Below, in pieces: positions 7,760 to 14,398 of a DNA stretch of 27,055 nucleotides (position 1 is the stretch's first letter; each line of letters begins with the position of its first letter). Location of the stretch: the IMG/VR virus record IMGVR_UViG_3300008117_003191, positions 1 through 27,055 of that record; one strand, given 5' to 3'. Origin of the DNA: a virus. A program made the translations under genes and the position numbers. The notes below the pieces were generated by a model. That model made no database searches. It saw nothing but the letters and a program-made list of their open reading frames with translations, and was not told where the DNA came from.

Positions 7760-8009
7760 TAAATATCATATTTGAATTTGCCGTCGGACTTATATGTATT
7801 GTACAGTCATTAGGACCATTCGCAAAAACAACTGGACTCTCATCGTCAAACTGAAAACAAAATTCTACATCTTGAATTCTTTGATTATTCATGTAAAAAA
7901 TTCTACCGTTATTATTTGTCAAATTGAAACTATCAGTCATAGTTTCCCAATAATCATTTAAATTAATGACTGCGGTATTTTCTTTTTGATTAAAAAATTT
8001 GAAATCCAT
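7707..8009 (-). CDS. Small beta-rich protein of unknown function
   Basis: A 100-residue protein with alternating polar and hydrophobic residues (AVINLNDYW, VEFCFQFDD, CTIHISPT) that suggest beta-sheet. No membrane segment or catalytic motif. Not recognised. The start codon follows directly on the stop of the upstream methyltransferase gene (TAA-ATG), and its end overlaps the next small gene, so it belongs to the same transcript. It may be a small partner or a virion protein. Confidence 0.65.
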   Translation of the reverse strand: MDFKFFNQKENTAVINLNDYWETMTDSFNLTNNNGRIFYMNNQRIQDVEFCFQFDDESPVVFANGPNDCTIHISPTANSNMIFNDNGRVFKIFARQRQND

Positions 8010-8546
8010 TTACGGTTTTTTTATAATTAAAAGTTTATTATCACACTCTAATTTGAATTCTAAATAACTATTTTTGAATTGTTCGATTGTTAAATGACCA
8101 TCATGTGCCTGTAAATCTTCAATTAGATAGTACCCACCTGATTTCAGGTGTTGATATAAAGTATTAAATGTAATCATGTGATGTTCATGATAATGACTAC
8201 CATCATCAATTATTACATCATATTCACCACCAAATTTTAAAATGGCATTATTTAAATCATCCACATTTCCTTGGTCACCTTGAAATGTGTGTATTTTATT
8301 ATTGTCAAATCTCGAACAATCTTTTATATCGAAACCAACAAAAAATAAATCTTCAAAGTATTGGTCCCATAAATGAACGGAAGAGTTTAAATATCTAGGG
8401 TCATTTATTCCAATTTCAAACATTCTCAAATGTTTATTTTTGTACTCATCAAACAAAGTTTCATATATCAAAGTGTATGAATGTTTTTCAAAATGTTCAG
8501 TACCTTTATCTATACCTAATTTGTTTGCAATTTCTGTTAATGTCAT
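8010..8546 (-). CDS. Class I SAM methyltransferase of the MycE/demethylmacrocin type
   Basis: A 178-residue methyltransferase. LGIDKGTEHFEKHSYTLIYE (10-29) is the typical leader of the sugar O-methyltransferases related to MycE and TylE, FEIGINDPRYLNSS (43-56) is motif I, FVGFDIKD (69-76) ends strand 2, GDQG (90-93), DVIIDDGSHYHEHHMITF (110-127) and YYLIEDL (139-145) complete the fold and metal-binding region. In relatives it methylates sugar hydroxyls. It ends soon after motif VI and is shorter than most relatives. The gap to the upstream gene is 3 nt. Confidence 0.85.
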   Translation of the reverse strand: MTLTEIANKLGIDKGTEHFEKHSYTLIYETLFDEYKNKHLRMFEIGINDPRYLNSSVHLWDQYFEDLFFVGFDIKDCSRFDNNKIHTFQGDQGNVDDLNNAILKFGGEYDVIIDDGSHYHEHHMITFNTLYQHLKSGGYYLIEDLQAHDGHLTIEQFKNSYLEFKLECDNKLLIIKKP

Positions 8547-8549
8547 AAT

Positions 8550-9800
8550 TTATAATTTAAATAAACTTGGTAAAACTAAATTCGTATATGTTGGAATTAC
8601 CATTCTTTTTTGTATAATTGTTTTGAATTTTTTTGTCATTTCATCCAATGAGAAATTGTTTTTATTTTTTTCTTTAAGTGGTGTTGATTTTAACAACATT
8701 TCATCATATTCGTTTTTTACTAATTTCATTGCACCAACAACTTCTCCATAATTAGCAGTGAACCATTTTGACCCTTTGATTATGAATGTGTCCTGTGCAC
8801 TTTCATCCACATCTGTCAATTTTCCACCTAGTAGAATTGAATTTTCTAATGTTAAGAAATCCTTATGTCCCGACCAATTTGATGCAATAACCGGTTTACC
8901 TGTCATGGTAAATTCTAATAATGGTCTACCGAATCCTTCCCCTTTAGTTATACTAATCATTGATTTAATTTTCGGATGATTATATAAATCGTTCATTTCA
9001 CTATTTGTTAATTCACCGAATAAAAGATAAATCGAAGGTGGGGTTTTAATATCACCAACTAACTCAGTTATTCTTTTTCTAAAATTTTCTCTTTCTAAAA
9101 CGGAAAAATTTGCAGATGATGTTTTTAAAACTAATGCCGGTTTTTCTTTCTCATCTTTAAATGCTTCAACGAAACATTTAATTAACATACCCACATCTTT
9201 TCTATCTTGACCTAAATTACCTTTTAACCAATGACCAACAAATAAAAACGCGAAATCTTCTTTTATATCTAATTGAAAATTATCATTAATACTATCATTA
9301 TAAATTGACAAATCAACACCTTCGAATAAAACCTCAATTGGTTTTTCAATTTTATGTTGTTTAATGATTGTATTTGTTTTATTATCAATTTCATTATAGA
9401 CTGAACTTAAAAGAACATCTTTTGAGAATGTGGAAGTTGTAATAATTAAATCCATTTTATTACATCCGTCAATCCAATCTTTTGGTGCAATAGTTGTTTC
9501 AATTCCTGCGGTTATACCTATATTCAATTTACCAAAACGTTGGAATTCATTTGGTACTGTAACTTGAATGTAAACATCAGGTAATCCTTGAAATTCATTC
9601 ACAATATTACTTTCAATCCATTTATGATATAAATTATCACTCTCTAATGCAGTTAATGGTGTACTTCCCCACATACAACTATCGATACGTATGTCGAAAA
9701 TATCCATTTTATAAAGTGATTCTAATAAATCTCTCGAATGGGCACCATACCCACTTCTACTTTTAACTGGTCCTCTAAATAATAAAGTTGGTTTTATCAT
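8550..9800 (-). CDS. GT4-family (GT-B) glycosyltransferase
   Basis: A 416-residue GT-B enzyme. N-terminal LLFRGPVKSRSGYGAHSRD (6-24) includes the Gly-rich loop, and FLFVGHWLKGNLGQDRKD (185-202) starts the C-terminal donor domain. ITKGEGFGRPLLEF (284-297) has the EX7E motif (Glu288 and Glu296), and TGKPVIASNWSGHKDF follows. These are GT4 retaining-transferase signatures that use nucleotide sugars. It overlaps the upstream GT4 gene by ATGA and lies 3 nt from the downstream methyltransferase gene. Substrate unknown. Confidence 0.88.
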   Translation of the reverse strand: MIKPTLLFRGPVKSRSGYGAHSRDLLESLYKMDIFDIRIDSCMWGSTPLTALESDNLYHKWIESNIVNEFQGLPDVYIQVTVPNEFQRFGKLNIGITAGIETTIAPKDWIDGCNKMDLIITTSTFSKDVLLSSVYNEIDNKTNTIIKQHKIEKPIEVLFEGVDLSIYNDSINDNFQLDIKEDFAFLFVGHWLKGNLGQDRKDVGMLIKCFVEAFKDEKEKPALVLKTSSANFSVLERENFRKRITELVGDIKTPPSIYLLFGELTNSEMNDLYNHPKIKSMISITKGEGFGRPLLEFTMTGKPVIASNWSGHKDFLTLENSILLGGKLTDVDESAQDTFIIKGSKWFTANYGEVVGAMKLVKNEYDEMLLKSTPLKEKNKNNFSLDEMTKKFKTIIQKRMVIPTYTNLVLPSLFKL

Positions 9801-11158
9801 ACTATTTTATATAAATCATATTTTTTTCTTGGTTTGAAGTTTTTAATTGCTGTTTCAATCCCCTCAACCATTTTATCACACATAATTTTTGACGACAAAT
9901 TTTTAATTGCCCACTCTCTACCTTCTAATCCTCTTTTCTTACGTTCTTTCTTTGACCATTTATAAACTTTCATAATTGCATCTGCAACTTCATTATCATT
10001 TACTCGATCATCAAAGATGTAAGGTGTTGCAACTGAACCATTTATATTGATTGATGATGGCCACACAGGTACAACCCAAGAACCATGTGGTTCTGAACCG
10101 TATTTTTCTTTATCGTGTAGTGTCCCAATTTTTATGTAATCTTCATCTGTATACTTAAATCCACATTGATCTTGTAAACCACCTGTTACATTAACAATAA
10201 TTGGTGTACCGGCCATAACACTTTCGGCGGTGGTTAAACCAAAACCTTCATTATTAGCAATATTAATTGTACAGTCAACTATATTATACAATTCATTTAA
10301 TTTGTCTTGTTCTACTTTTGTGTTCAACAACTTGACATCATAATCAGGACATATAGCATCTTTTACCGCATACAAATCAGTTCCATTAACATCGACCGGT
10401 GTTGTATGCATTAGTAATAAACATTTGTCAGCCTTTTCTTTTGGTAATTTATCACAAAATAATTTATATGAATAAATTACATCGGATGGTTGTTTTCTTC
10501 TTATGTTTCTGTTGTTATAAAACAATATGAAATCATATTTTTTGTCACCATAAACCAACGATTTCATTTCGTCAGAAACTTTATCCAACGGTTTGAAAAC
10601 ATTTTCATTTATACCGTGTGGAACATAACTTATTTGCCAATCCTCTAATGGTTTCCAAGTTGATTGAGTAGTCATTTTACCAACTCTATTAACAATACCA
10701 TAAGTTTGTTTAGAAATACAACCTAACCAATCACAACATTCATAATAATTTCTATTATACATAGGGTCAGGTAAGTTGTCCCATATATGATAATATAATA
10801 TAGGTGTGGTTTGTCTTATTTCATGTTCATTTTCATATAACCAAACCCAATAGTGTGGATCTGTAAAATGTAATATAGCATCAAACTTCTCCGCGGATAA
10901 GATTTTTCTAATAGTACCTATGTTACCATAACCATCAAAAGGTATAACTTTAACATCGGCATGTGGAACACCAGTTTTATTTCTCACATCTTCACTTACA
11001 TCAATAATTTTTCCTTTATCAGGGTGATTCACACCCGCACCAACCTGTAACCAACTGTATTTATCGACGGTTCCTAAAACAAATTCTTTTGACATAGTAC
11101 CTATACCAGATGTTAAACGTAAGTCATCTGATAATAATAATATTTTTCTTTTTACCAT
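9797..11158 (-). CDS. GT4-family (GT-B) glycosyltransferase, second copy
   Basis: A 453-residue GT-B enzyme from the ATG at 11158. A longer frame exists but opens with GTG at 11176 inside the upstream gene, so ATG is preferred; it follows the upstream stop by one base. Seen (ATG numbering): KRKILLLSDDLRLTSGIGT near the N-terminus, YHIWDNLPDP (123-132), YVPHGINENVF (178-188), YNNRNIRRKQP (214-224) for phosphate binding and NEGFGLTTAES with the EX7E pair Glu304 and Glu312. It is related to, but not a recent duplicate of, the next gene. ATGA overlap with that gene implies co-expression. Confidence 0.88.
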   Translation of the reverse strand: MVKRKILLLSDDLRLTSGIGTMSKEFVLGTVDKYSWLQVGAGVNHPDKGKIIDVSEDVRNKTGVPHADVKVIPFDGYGNIGTIRKILSAEKFDAILHFTDPHYWVWLYENEHEIRQTTPILYYHIWDNLPDPMYNRNYYECCDWLGCISKQTYGIVNRVGKMTTQSTWKPLEDWQISYVPHGINENVFKPLDKVSDEMKSLVYGDKKYDFILFYNNRNIRRKQPSDVIYSYKLFCDKLPKEKADKCLLLMHTTPVDVNGTDLYAVKDAICPDYDVKLLNTKVEQDKLNELYNIVDCTINIANNEGFGLTTAESVMAGTPIIVNVTGGLQDQCGFKYTDEDYIKIGTLHDKEKYGSEPHGSWVVPVWPSSININGSVATPYIFDDRVNDNEVADAIMKVYKWSKKERKKRGLEGREWAIKNLSSKIMCDKMVEGIETAIKNFKPRKKYDLYKIV

Positions 11159-11159
11159 T

Positions 11160-11357
11160 TTAATACTTTGAACCACTTACCGCTAAATCGGTATAGTTAT
11201 TAATCCTTTCACGGAAGGATTCATCCTTGATATATAAATCTAATGACCTATTAACTAATTTTTGTAAATTAATATTACCATCAATAGCATTTATTTTAAA
11301 TTTTTTATAAACATCACCCAATATATGGACACTTGTTAATTTTTTATCTACTTTCAT
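11160..11357 (-). CDS. Ribbon-helix-helix DNA-binding protein heading the glycan operon
   Basis: A 65-residue protein with the ribbon-helix-helix layout: strand LTSVHIL (7-13), helix 1 GDVYKKFKINAIDGN (14-28), turn at about 28-30 and helix 2 NLQKLVNRSLDLYIKD (30-45), then a polar tail. Proteins of this fold bind palindromic operators as dimers through the N-terminal strand, as in Arc, Mnt and CopG. It is the first gene of the operon, and two 22-bp near-palindromes lie 42 and 70 nt upstream of its start, so autoregulation of the operon is likely. The fold call rests on pattern, not on a search. Confidence 0.7.
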   Translation of the reverse strand: MKVDKKLTSVHILGDVYKKFKINAIDGNINLQKLVNRSLDLYIKDESFRERINNYTDLAVSGSKY

Positions 11358-11398
11358 ATTTTATTATATATATTTTTATATATTAATTCTCTAAAAAA

Positions 11399-11448
11399 AT
11401 ATCGTGAATATTAACGATATTTTTAATTATCGAGCATATAAACGATAT
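11399..11448. promoter_or_regulatory. Two 22-bp near-palindromic operator copies
   Basis: Copy 1 (11399-11420) has arms ATATCGT and ACGATAT around G-AATATT-A and is symmetric except for one base pair. Copy 2 (11427-11448) matches copy 1 at 18 of 22 positions and keeps the ACGATAT half. The copies are in direct order, 28 bp apart. They lie between the ribbon-helix-helix gene start and the stop codon of the 55-aa gene, which copy 2 touches. Regulatory function is inferred from the arrangement. Confidence 0.65.
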
Positions 11449-11615
11449 TAGGAATTAATTTGATTTAACCTAGCAATGATTTCATCAACAGTTTTTTGTT
11501 GTTCTTCTGTTAAGGTTAAATTTGCATCTTGTTGTGTTACTTCTTCAGTATTAACCGTAACTTCGGTTGGTTGTTCTACTGTTTTAGTTTTGTTCTTTTT
11601 ACATCCGCAACCCAT
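11448..11615 (-). CDS. 55-residue GCGC-start small protein
   Basis: A short gene encoding MGCGCKKNKTKTVEQ, followed by a Thr/Val/Glu/Gln-rich linker and a helical C-terminus (LTEEQQKTVDEIIARLNQI at about 35-53). The N-terminal CxC followed by lysines could bind a metal or be oxidised; there is no hydrophobic signal segment, so it is not a lipoprotein. Good codon structure and the clear N-terminus support a real gene. I recall similar short proteins in other environmental phages but cannot name a family. The stop codon abuts the second operator copy. Confidence 0.72.
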   Translation of the reverse strand: MGCGCKKNKTKTVEQPTEVTVNTEEVTQQDANLTLTEEQQKTVDEIIARLNQINS

Positions 11616-11640
11616 AGTAAATTGTTTTTTTATAAATATT

Positions 11641-11679
11641 TTGTTTTATTGATTTTAATTCCCTATATTACATAATATA
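11641..11679 (+). promoter_or_regulatory. Bacteroidetes-type promoter for the DPPF methyltransferase gene
   Basis: TTG at 11641-11643 is followed after 20 nt by TATATTAC (11664-11671), a match to the TAnnTTnn -7 box; the host consensus is TTG and TAnnTTTG. The -7 box is half of a TATATTA-CA-TAATATA palindrome, a possible overlapping operator. ATG is at 11690, allowing a leader of about 12 nt. Confidence 0.45.
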
Positions 11680-11689
11680 AAAAATAAAA

Positions 11690-12388
11690 ATGTCAATATC
11701 AATGGATAAAGAATTTAATCTAGTAAAAAGTGTATACAACTCTAATTTTGAGGCCATCAAGAGTATTATGGATTTATATAAAATCGACAGATTCGATTTG
11801 GATTGTACCTATTCGACAGGTTCTTTTTGGAAAAATTTACCAGGACCAATTAATAAGACCGATTTATTTCCTAGCAACGAGATTGTTACCCAAGCGAATT
11901 CTGAAAATTTACCTTTTGAAGAAAATTCAATGAATAGTATTATGTACGACCCACCATTCGTAGTTGCTGGTGCATCATATAAAAAGAATAAAGAAGGGAG
12001 TTCTATTATAGCAAAAAGATTTGAAGGTTATACTAGTTTTGAAGATTTGAAAAACAATTATTACAATACACTCAAAGAACTGTACAGGATATGTAATAAA
12101 GGGGGGTTTTTGGTTATGAAGTGTCAAGATACGGTCTCAGGAGGTAAACAACACTTTACACACGTAATGATTATGAATATGGCATATTCATTAGGTTTTT
12201 ATCCAAAAGATTTATTTATACTACATAATAAAGTGAGACTCAATAGTTTCGGAACGAGATGGTCTAAACAAGAACATGCAAGAAAATATCATTCTTATTT
12301 TTGGGTGTTTGAAAAAGTTAAACCAAAAGTAAAATATGACTTTGTTAATACTATCCCACAGGATTTAACGGTGACCCAAGATACATAG
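11690..12388 (+). CDS. DNA adenine/cytosine-N4 methyltransferase (DPPF motif)
   Basis: A 232-residue SAM-dependent amino-methyltransferase. LDCTYSTGSFWKN (37-49) fits motif I, SIMYDPPFV has the DPPF catalytic motif IV at 87-90, and GGFLVMKCQDTVSGGKQH with MAYSLGFYPKDLFIL match the late strands of phage N6-adenine/N4-cytosine methyltransferases. No endonuclease gene is near, so it probably modifies phage DNA for protection; target sequence unknown. It has its own promoter and its last 38 nt overlap the convergent DUF192 gene. Confidence 0.82.
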   Translation: MSISMDKEFNLVKSVYNSNFEAIKSIMDLYKIDRFDLDCTYSTGSFWKNLPGPINKTDLFPSNEIVTQANSENLPFEENSMNSIMYDPPFVVAGASYKKNKEGSSIIAKRFEGYTSFEDLKNNYYNTLKELYRICNKGGFLVMKCQDTVSGGKQHFTHVMIMNMAYSLGFYPKDLFILHNKVRLNSFGTRWSKQEHARKYHSYFWVFEKVKPKVKYDFVNTIPQDLTVTQDT

Positions 12389-12716
12389 CAACTTTATCAC
12401 CCACCTTCCAACCATCACAGGTACCCGCGGGAAATTCAATTACATGGTCACCAATACCACTATAACGGGGTGGATTCATACGATGAGGGTCCGCAGGAGG
12501 ACAATTAGGATGTAAATGGTTTATTCTATTATTAAGGACAAAAACAATATCTAAAGGAATTAAACAATTTTTCATCCAAAATGAATGATGTCCTTTACCC
12601 ATTTTAAATACCATACAACCATCCAATTCTTGTCTACCCATCATTCCTTTTTGGATATCCTCAGGACTTGACAGATATTCTGCTTTAAATGTTTTGTTAT
12701 TGATGTGTACAGACAT
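12351..12716 (-). CDS. DUF192 family protein
   Basis: A 121-residue DUF192 protein. Signature features: the EYLSSPEDIQKGMMGRQEL segment (13-31) with the conserved GxMxR, CMVFKMG, HSFWMKNCLIPLDIVFVL (44-61) and, near the end, IEFPAGTCDGWKVGDKV. The family is widespread in bacteria and often in phages; its function is not known. There is no signal peptide, unlike many chromosomal members. It is the only gene on this strand between two plus-strand genes, and its 3' end overlaps the methyltransferase gene tail to tail. Confidence 0.85.
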   Translation of the reverse strand: MSVHINNKTFKAEYLSSPEDIQKGMMGRQELDGCMVFKMGKGHHSFWMKNCLIPLDIVFVLNNRINHLHPNCPPADPHRMNPPRYSGIGDHVIEFPAGTCDGWKVGDKVAMYLGSPLNPVG

Positions 12717-12729
12717 ATTAATAATTATT

Positions 12730-12759
12730 TTGTATTCCTAAATAAATTTATTATATTTG
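12730..12759 (+). promoter_or_regulatory. Bacteroidetes-type promoter predicting a leaderless mRNA
   Basis: TTG (12730-12732), a 19-nt spacer and TATATTTG (12752-12759) match the Bacteroidetes -33/-7 consensus exactly at the -7 box. The ATG begins only 5 nt after the -7 box, so transcription should start at or very near the ATG. The last 15 bases and the following T also form the AATTTATTATATTTGT block repeated at 14361. Confidence 0.75.
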
Positions 12760-12763
12760 TTTT

Positions 12764-12979
12764 ATGGAAAGTATTTTTGGTGGATTCTTTGATTATGAAT
12801 CAAAAAAACAATTAGATGATTATCTGATAAATGGTTTAGATAAACCAACGGCATTAAAGATAATCGAACTTGCAATTGAAACTCTACAGAGTCAAGGTGT
12901 GTTTTCCCTGGCAGAATCACACACTCTTTTCAAATGTTTATGTAAATTAAAAGAAAACGATGAAGACAAAATATTATAA
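12764..12979 (+). CDS. Small conserved phage-type protein, unknown function
   Basis: A 71-residue soluble helical protein. The middle part NGLDKPTALKIIELAIETL and the segment SLAESHTLFKCLCKLKEN resemble a small family I recall from Bacteroidetes-phage genomes, but no function is known. It starts just after a strong promoter, probably without a leader, and overlaps the next gene by 20 nt. First gene of a three-gene run ending in thyA. Confidence 0.72.
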   Translation: MESIFGGFFDYESKKQLDDYLINGLDKPTALKIIELAIETLQSQGVFSLAESHTLFKCLCKLKENDEDKIL

Positions 12980-13151
12980 AGATTTTTTTATTTATAAAAA
13001 GAAACATCACTGGTTTATATTACCCGCTATTGTGTTTTATTACGATAAGGATGAATATTATGGTGATGGTAAAACTTCACCATCTTGGGGTATAACAGTA
13101 AGATGGTTACAATTTATGATTGGATTTCAAATACAAAAAGTACATGAATAA
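12960..13151 (+). CDS. Small aromatic-rich protein, unknown function
   Basis: A 63-residue protein rich in Tyr, Phe, Trp and Lys: KKKHHWFILPAIVFYYDKDE (13-32) then SWGITVRWLQFMIGFQIQK (42-60). Hydrophobic patches are too short and broken for a clear membrane helix; association with a membrane is possible. Not assigned to a named family. Its end overlaps the thyA start by 8 nt (ATGAATAA), so it is probably co-translated with thyA. Confidence 0.65.
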   Translation: MKTKYYKDFFIYKKKHHWFILPAIVFYYDKDEYYGDGKTSPSWGITVRWLQFMIGFQIQKVHE

Positions 13152-14148
13152 CATAGATAAACAATACCAACAATTATTAGAAGACATTCTAAATAATGGT
13201 TTACAAAAAGAAGATAGAACTGGTACTGGTACAATATCTCTATTTGGTAGACAAATCCGTCACAAAATGAGTGAGGGGTTTCCTCTGCTTACAACAAAGA
13301 AGATGCATTGGAAATCTATTGTAACCGAACTTCTTTGGTTTTTAAGAGGTGAAACTAATATCAAATTTCTATTGGATTACGATTGTCACATTTGGGATGG
13401 TGATGCTTATAAACGATATGAGAGAGCAAACACATGGGAATTACAAGATACCCCACCAATGAATGAGTTTATCAAAAGAATAAAAGAAGATGAAACATTC
13501 AGAAAAACATGGGGTGAGTTAGGACCTATTTATGGTAAACAATGGAGAAGTTGGAGTGGCCCGTATAATGATGGGTTTGGTGAAAATATAGACCAAATCC
13601 AAAACCTAATCAACGAACTAAAAACAAATCCGGATAGTAGAAGATTAATGGTATCTGCTTGGAACGTTGGTGAATTAGATAGAATGGTATTACCACCTTG
13701 TCATTATGGATTTCAAGTTTATACAAGACCAACAACAAGAGATGAAAAGATTGTTAATCCAGGAAAATATAGAGCAATCTCTTTAATGTGGAATCAAAGG
13801 AGTGTTGATACATTTTTAGGGTTACCATTTAATATTGCTTCTTATGCATTACTATTGGAGATTATTGCGAAAGAAGTAAATATGGTACCCGATGAATTGA
13901 TTGGTAATTTAGGGGATACACATTTATACTTAAATCACATTGAACAGGCGAAAGAACAAATCAGTAGAACCCCTTATGGTTTACCAACAATAGAAATTAC
14001 AGAAAGGAATTGGTATATACATGAAAAAGTAAAAGAACATTTAGGAGAAAAAACATTAGACGAAAAATTAAAAAGTTACAGACCGGATTGTTTTGAATTA
14101 ATTGGATATCAGTCACACGAAAAGATAAGAGCAAAATTAAGTAATTAA
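13144..14148 (+). CDS. thyA: Thymidylate synthase (ThyA)
   Basis: A 334-residue thymidylate synthase making dTMP from dUMP with methylenetetrahydrofolate for phage DNA synthesis. Seen: RTGTGTISLFG near the start, FPLLTTKKMHWKSI, ELLWFLRGETN, LGPIYGKQWRSW, DSRRLMVSAWNV (the double Arg that binds dUMP phosphate), LPPCHYGFQVY with catalytic Cys186, QRSVDTFLGLPFNIASYA and GDTHLYLNH. The motif set is complete and the length is near the upper end for the family because of an insert around residues 90-125. A frame eight codons longer opens with TTG; the ATG at 13144 is preferred. A strong bidirectional terminator follows. Confidence 0.96.
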   Translation: MNNIDKQYQQLLEDILNNGLQKEDRTGTGTISLFGRQIRHKMSEGFPLLTTKKMHWKSIVTELLWFLRGETNIKFLLDYDCHIWDGDAYKRYERANTWELQDTPPMNEFIKRIKEDETFRKTWGELGPIYGKQWRSWSGPYNDGFGENIDQIQNLINELKTNPDSRRLMVSAWNVGELDRMVLPPCHYGFQVYTRPTTRDEKIVNPGKYRAISLMWNQRSVDTFLGLPFNIASYALLLEIIAKEVNMVPDELIGNLGDTHLYLNHIEQAKEQISRTPYGLPTIEITERNWYIHEKVKEHLGEKTLDEKLKSYRPDCFELIGYQSHEKIRAKLSN

Positions 14149-14149
14149 A

Positions 14150-14181
14150 AAACCCCGATAACTTATTTGTTATCAGGGTTT
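14150..14181. terminator. Bidirectional terminator between thyA and a minus-strand gene
   Basis: Arms AAACCCCGATAAC (14150-14162) and GTTATCAGGGTTT (14169-14181) form a 13-bp stem with one mismatch and a 6-nt loop TTATTT. A-runs on one side and T-rich arm ends allow termination on both strands, as expected between the convergent thyA and 44-aa genes. Confidence 0.85.
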
Positions 14182-14191
14182 AAAGGGGGAT

Positions 14192-14326
14192 TTACATCCT
14201 TCCTTGTCCACGATAGTTCTTTTCAGTTCTATCGTGTTTGTTGTGTGTTTTAGAGGCTTTACCACCCTTTCTTTTCCCGAAGGAAATTTTGGTCGAAGCA
14301 CCGCCCTTACCTTTTGCTTTAGCCAT
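14192..14326 (-). CDS. 44-residue strongly basic small protein
   Basis: A short gene for a Lys/Arg/Gly-rich protein: MAKAKGKGGASTKISFGKR, then GGKASKTHNKHDRTEKNYRG and QGRM. About a third of residues are basic, there is no hydrophobic stretch, and it looks disordered. It could bind nucleic acid, for example inside the capsid, but this is a guess from charge alone. It is alone on the minus strand, closed by the shared terminator with thyA, and divergent from the 14399 gene. Confidence 0.68.
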   Translation of the reverse strand: MAKAKGKGGASTKISFGKRKGGKASKTHNKHDRTEKNYRGQGRM

Positions 14327-14360
14327 AAAAATTGTGTTTCTTATAAGTATATCCCAAATT

Positions 14361-14376
14361 AATTTATTATATTTGT
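14361..14376 (+). promoter_or_regulatory. TATATTTG -7 box in a repeated 16-bp block
   Basis: AATTTATTATATTTGT is identical to 12745-12760 and contains a perfect TAnnTTTG -7 box (14368-14375). No TTG lies 19 nt upstream, so the -33 part is weak here, or the block is recognised differently. It precedes the large PcfJ-like gene by 23 nt. Confidence 0.55.
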
Positions 14377-14398
14377 ATCATAAATAATAGAATGATAT

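Noticed and set aside
11159-11176. Longer GT4 N-terminus from a GTG
   Set aside because: It would overlap the ribbon-helix-helix gene, and the ATG at 11158 follows its stop by one base.
13120-13143. Longer thyA N-terminus from a TTG
   Set aside because: The extra eight residues do not fit the family, and the ATG at 13144 gives a normal ATGAATAA junction with the upstream gene.
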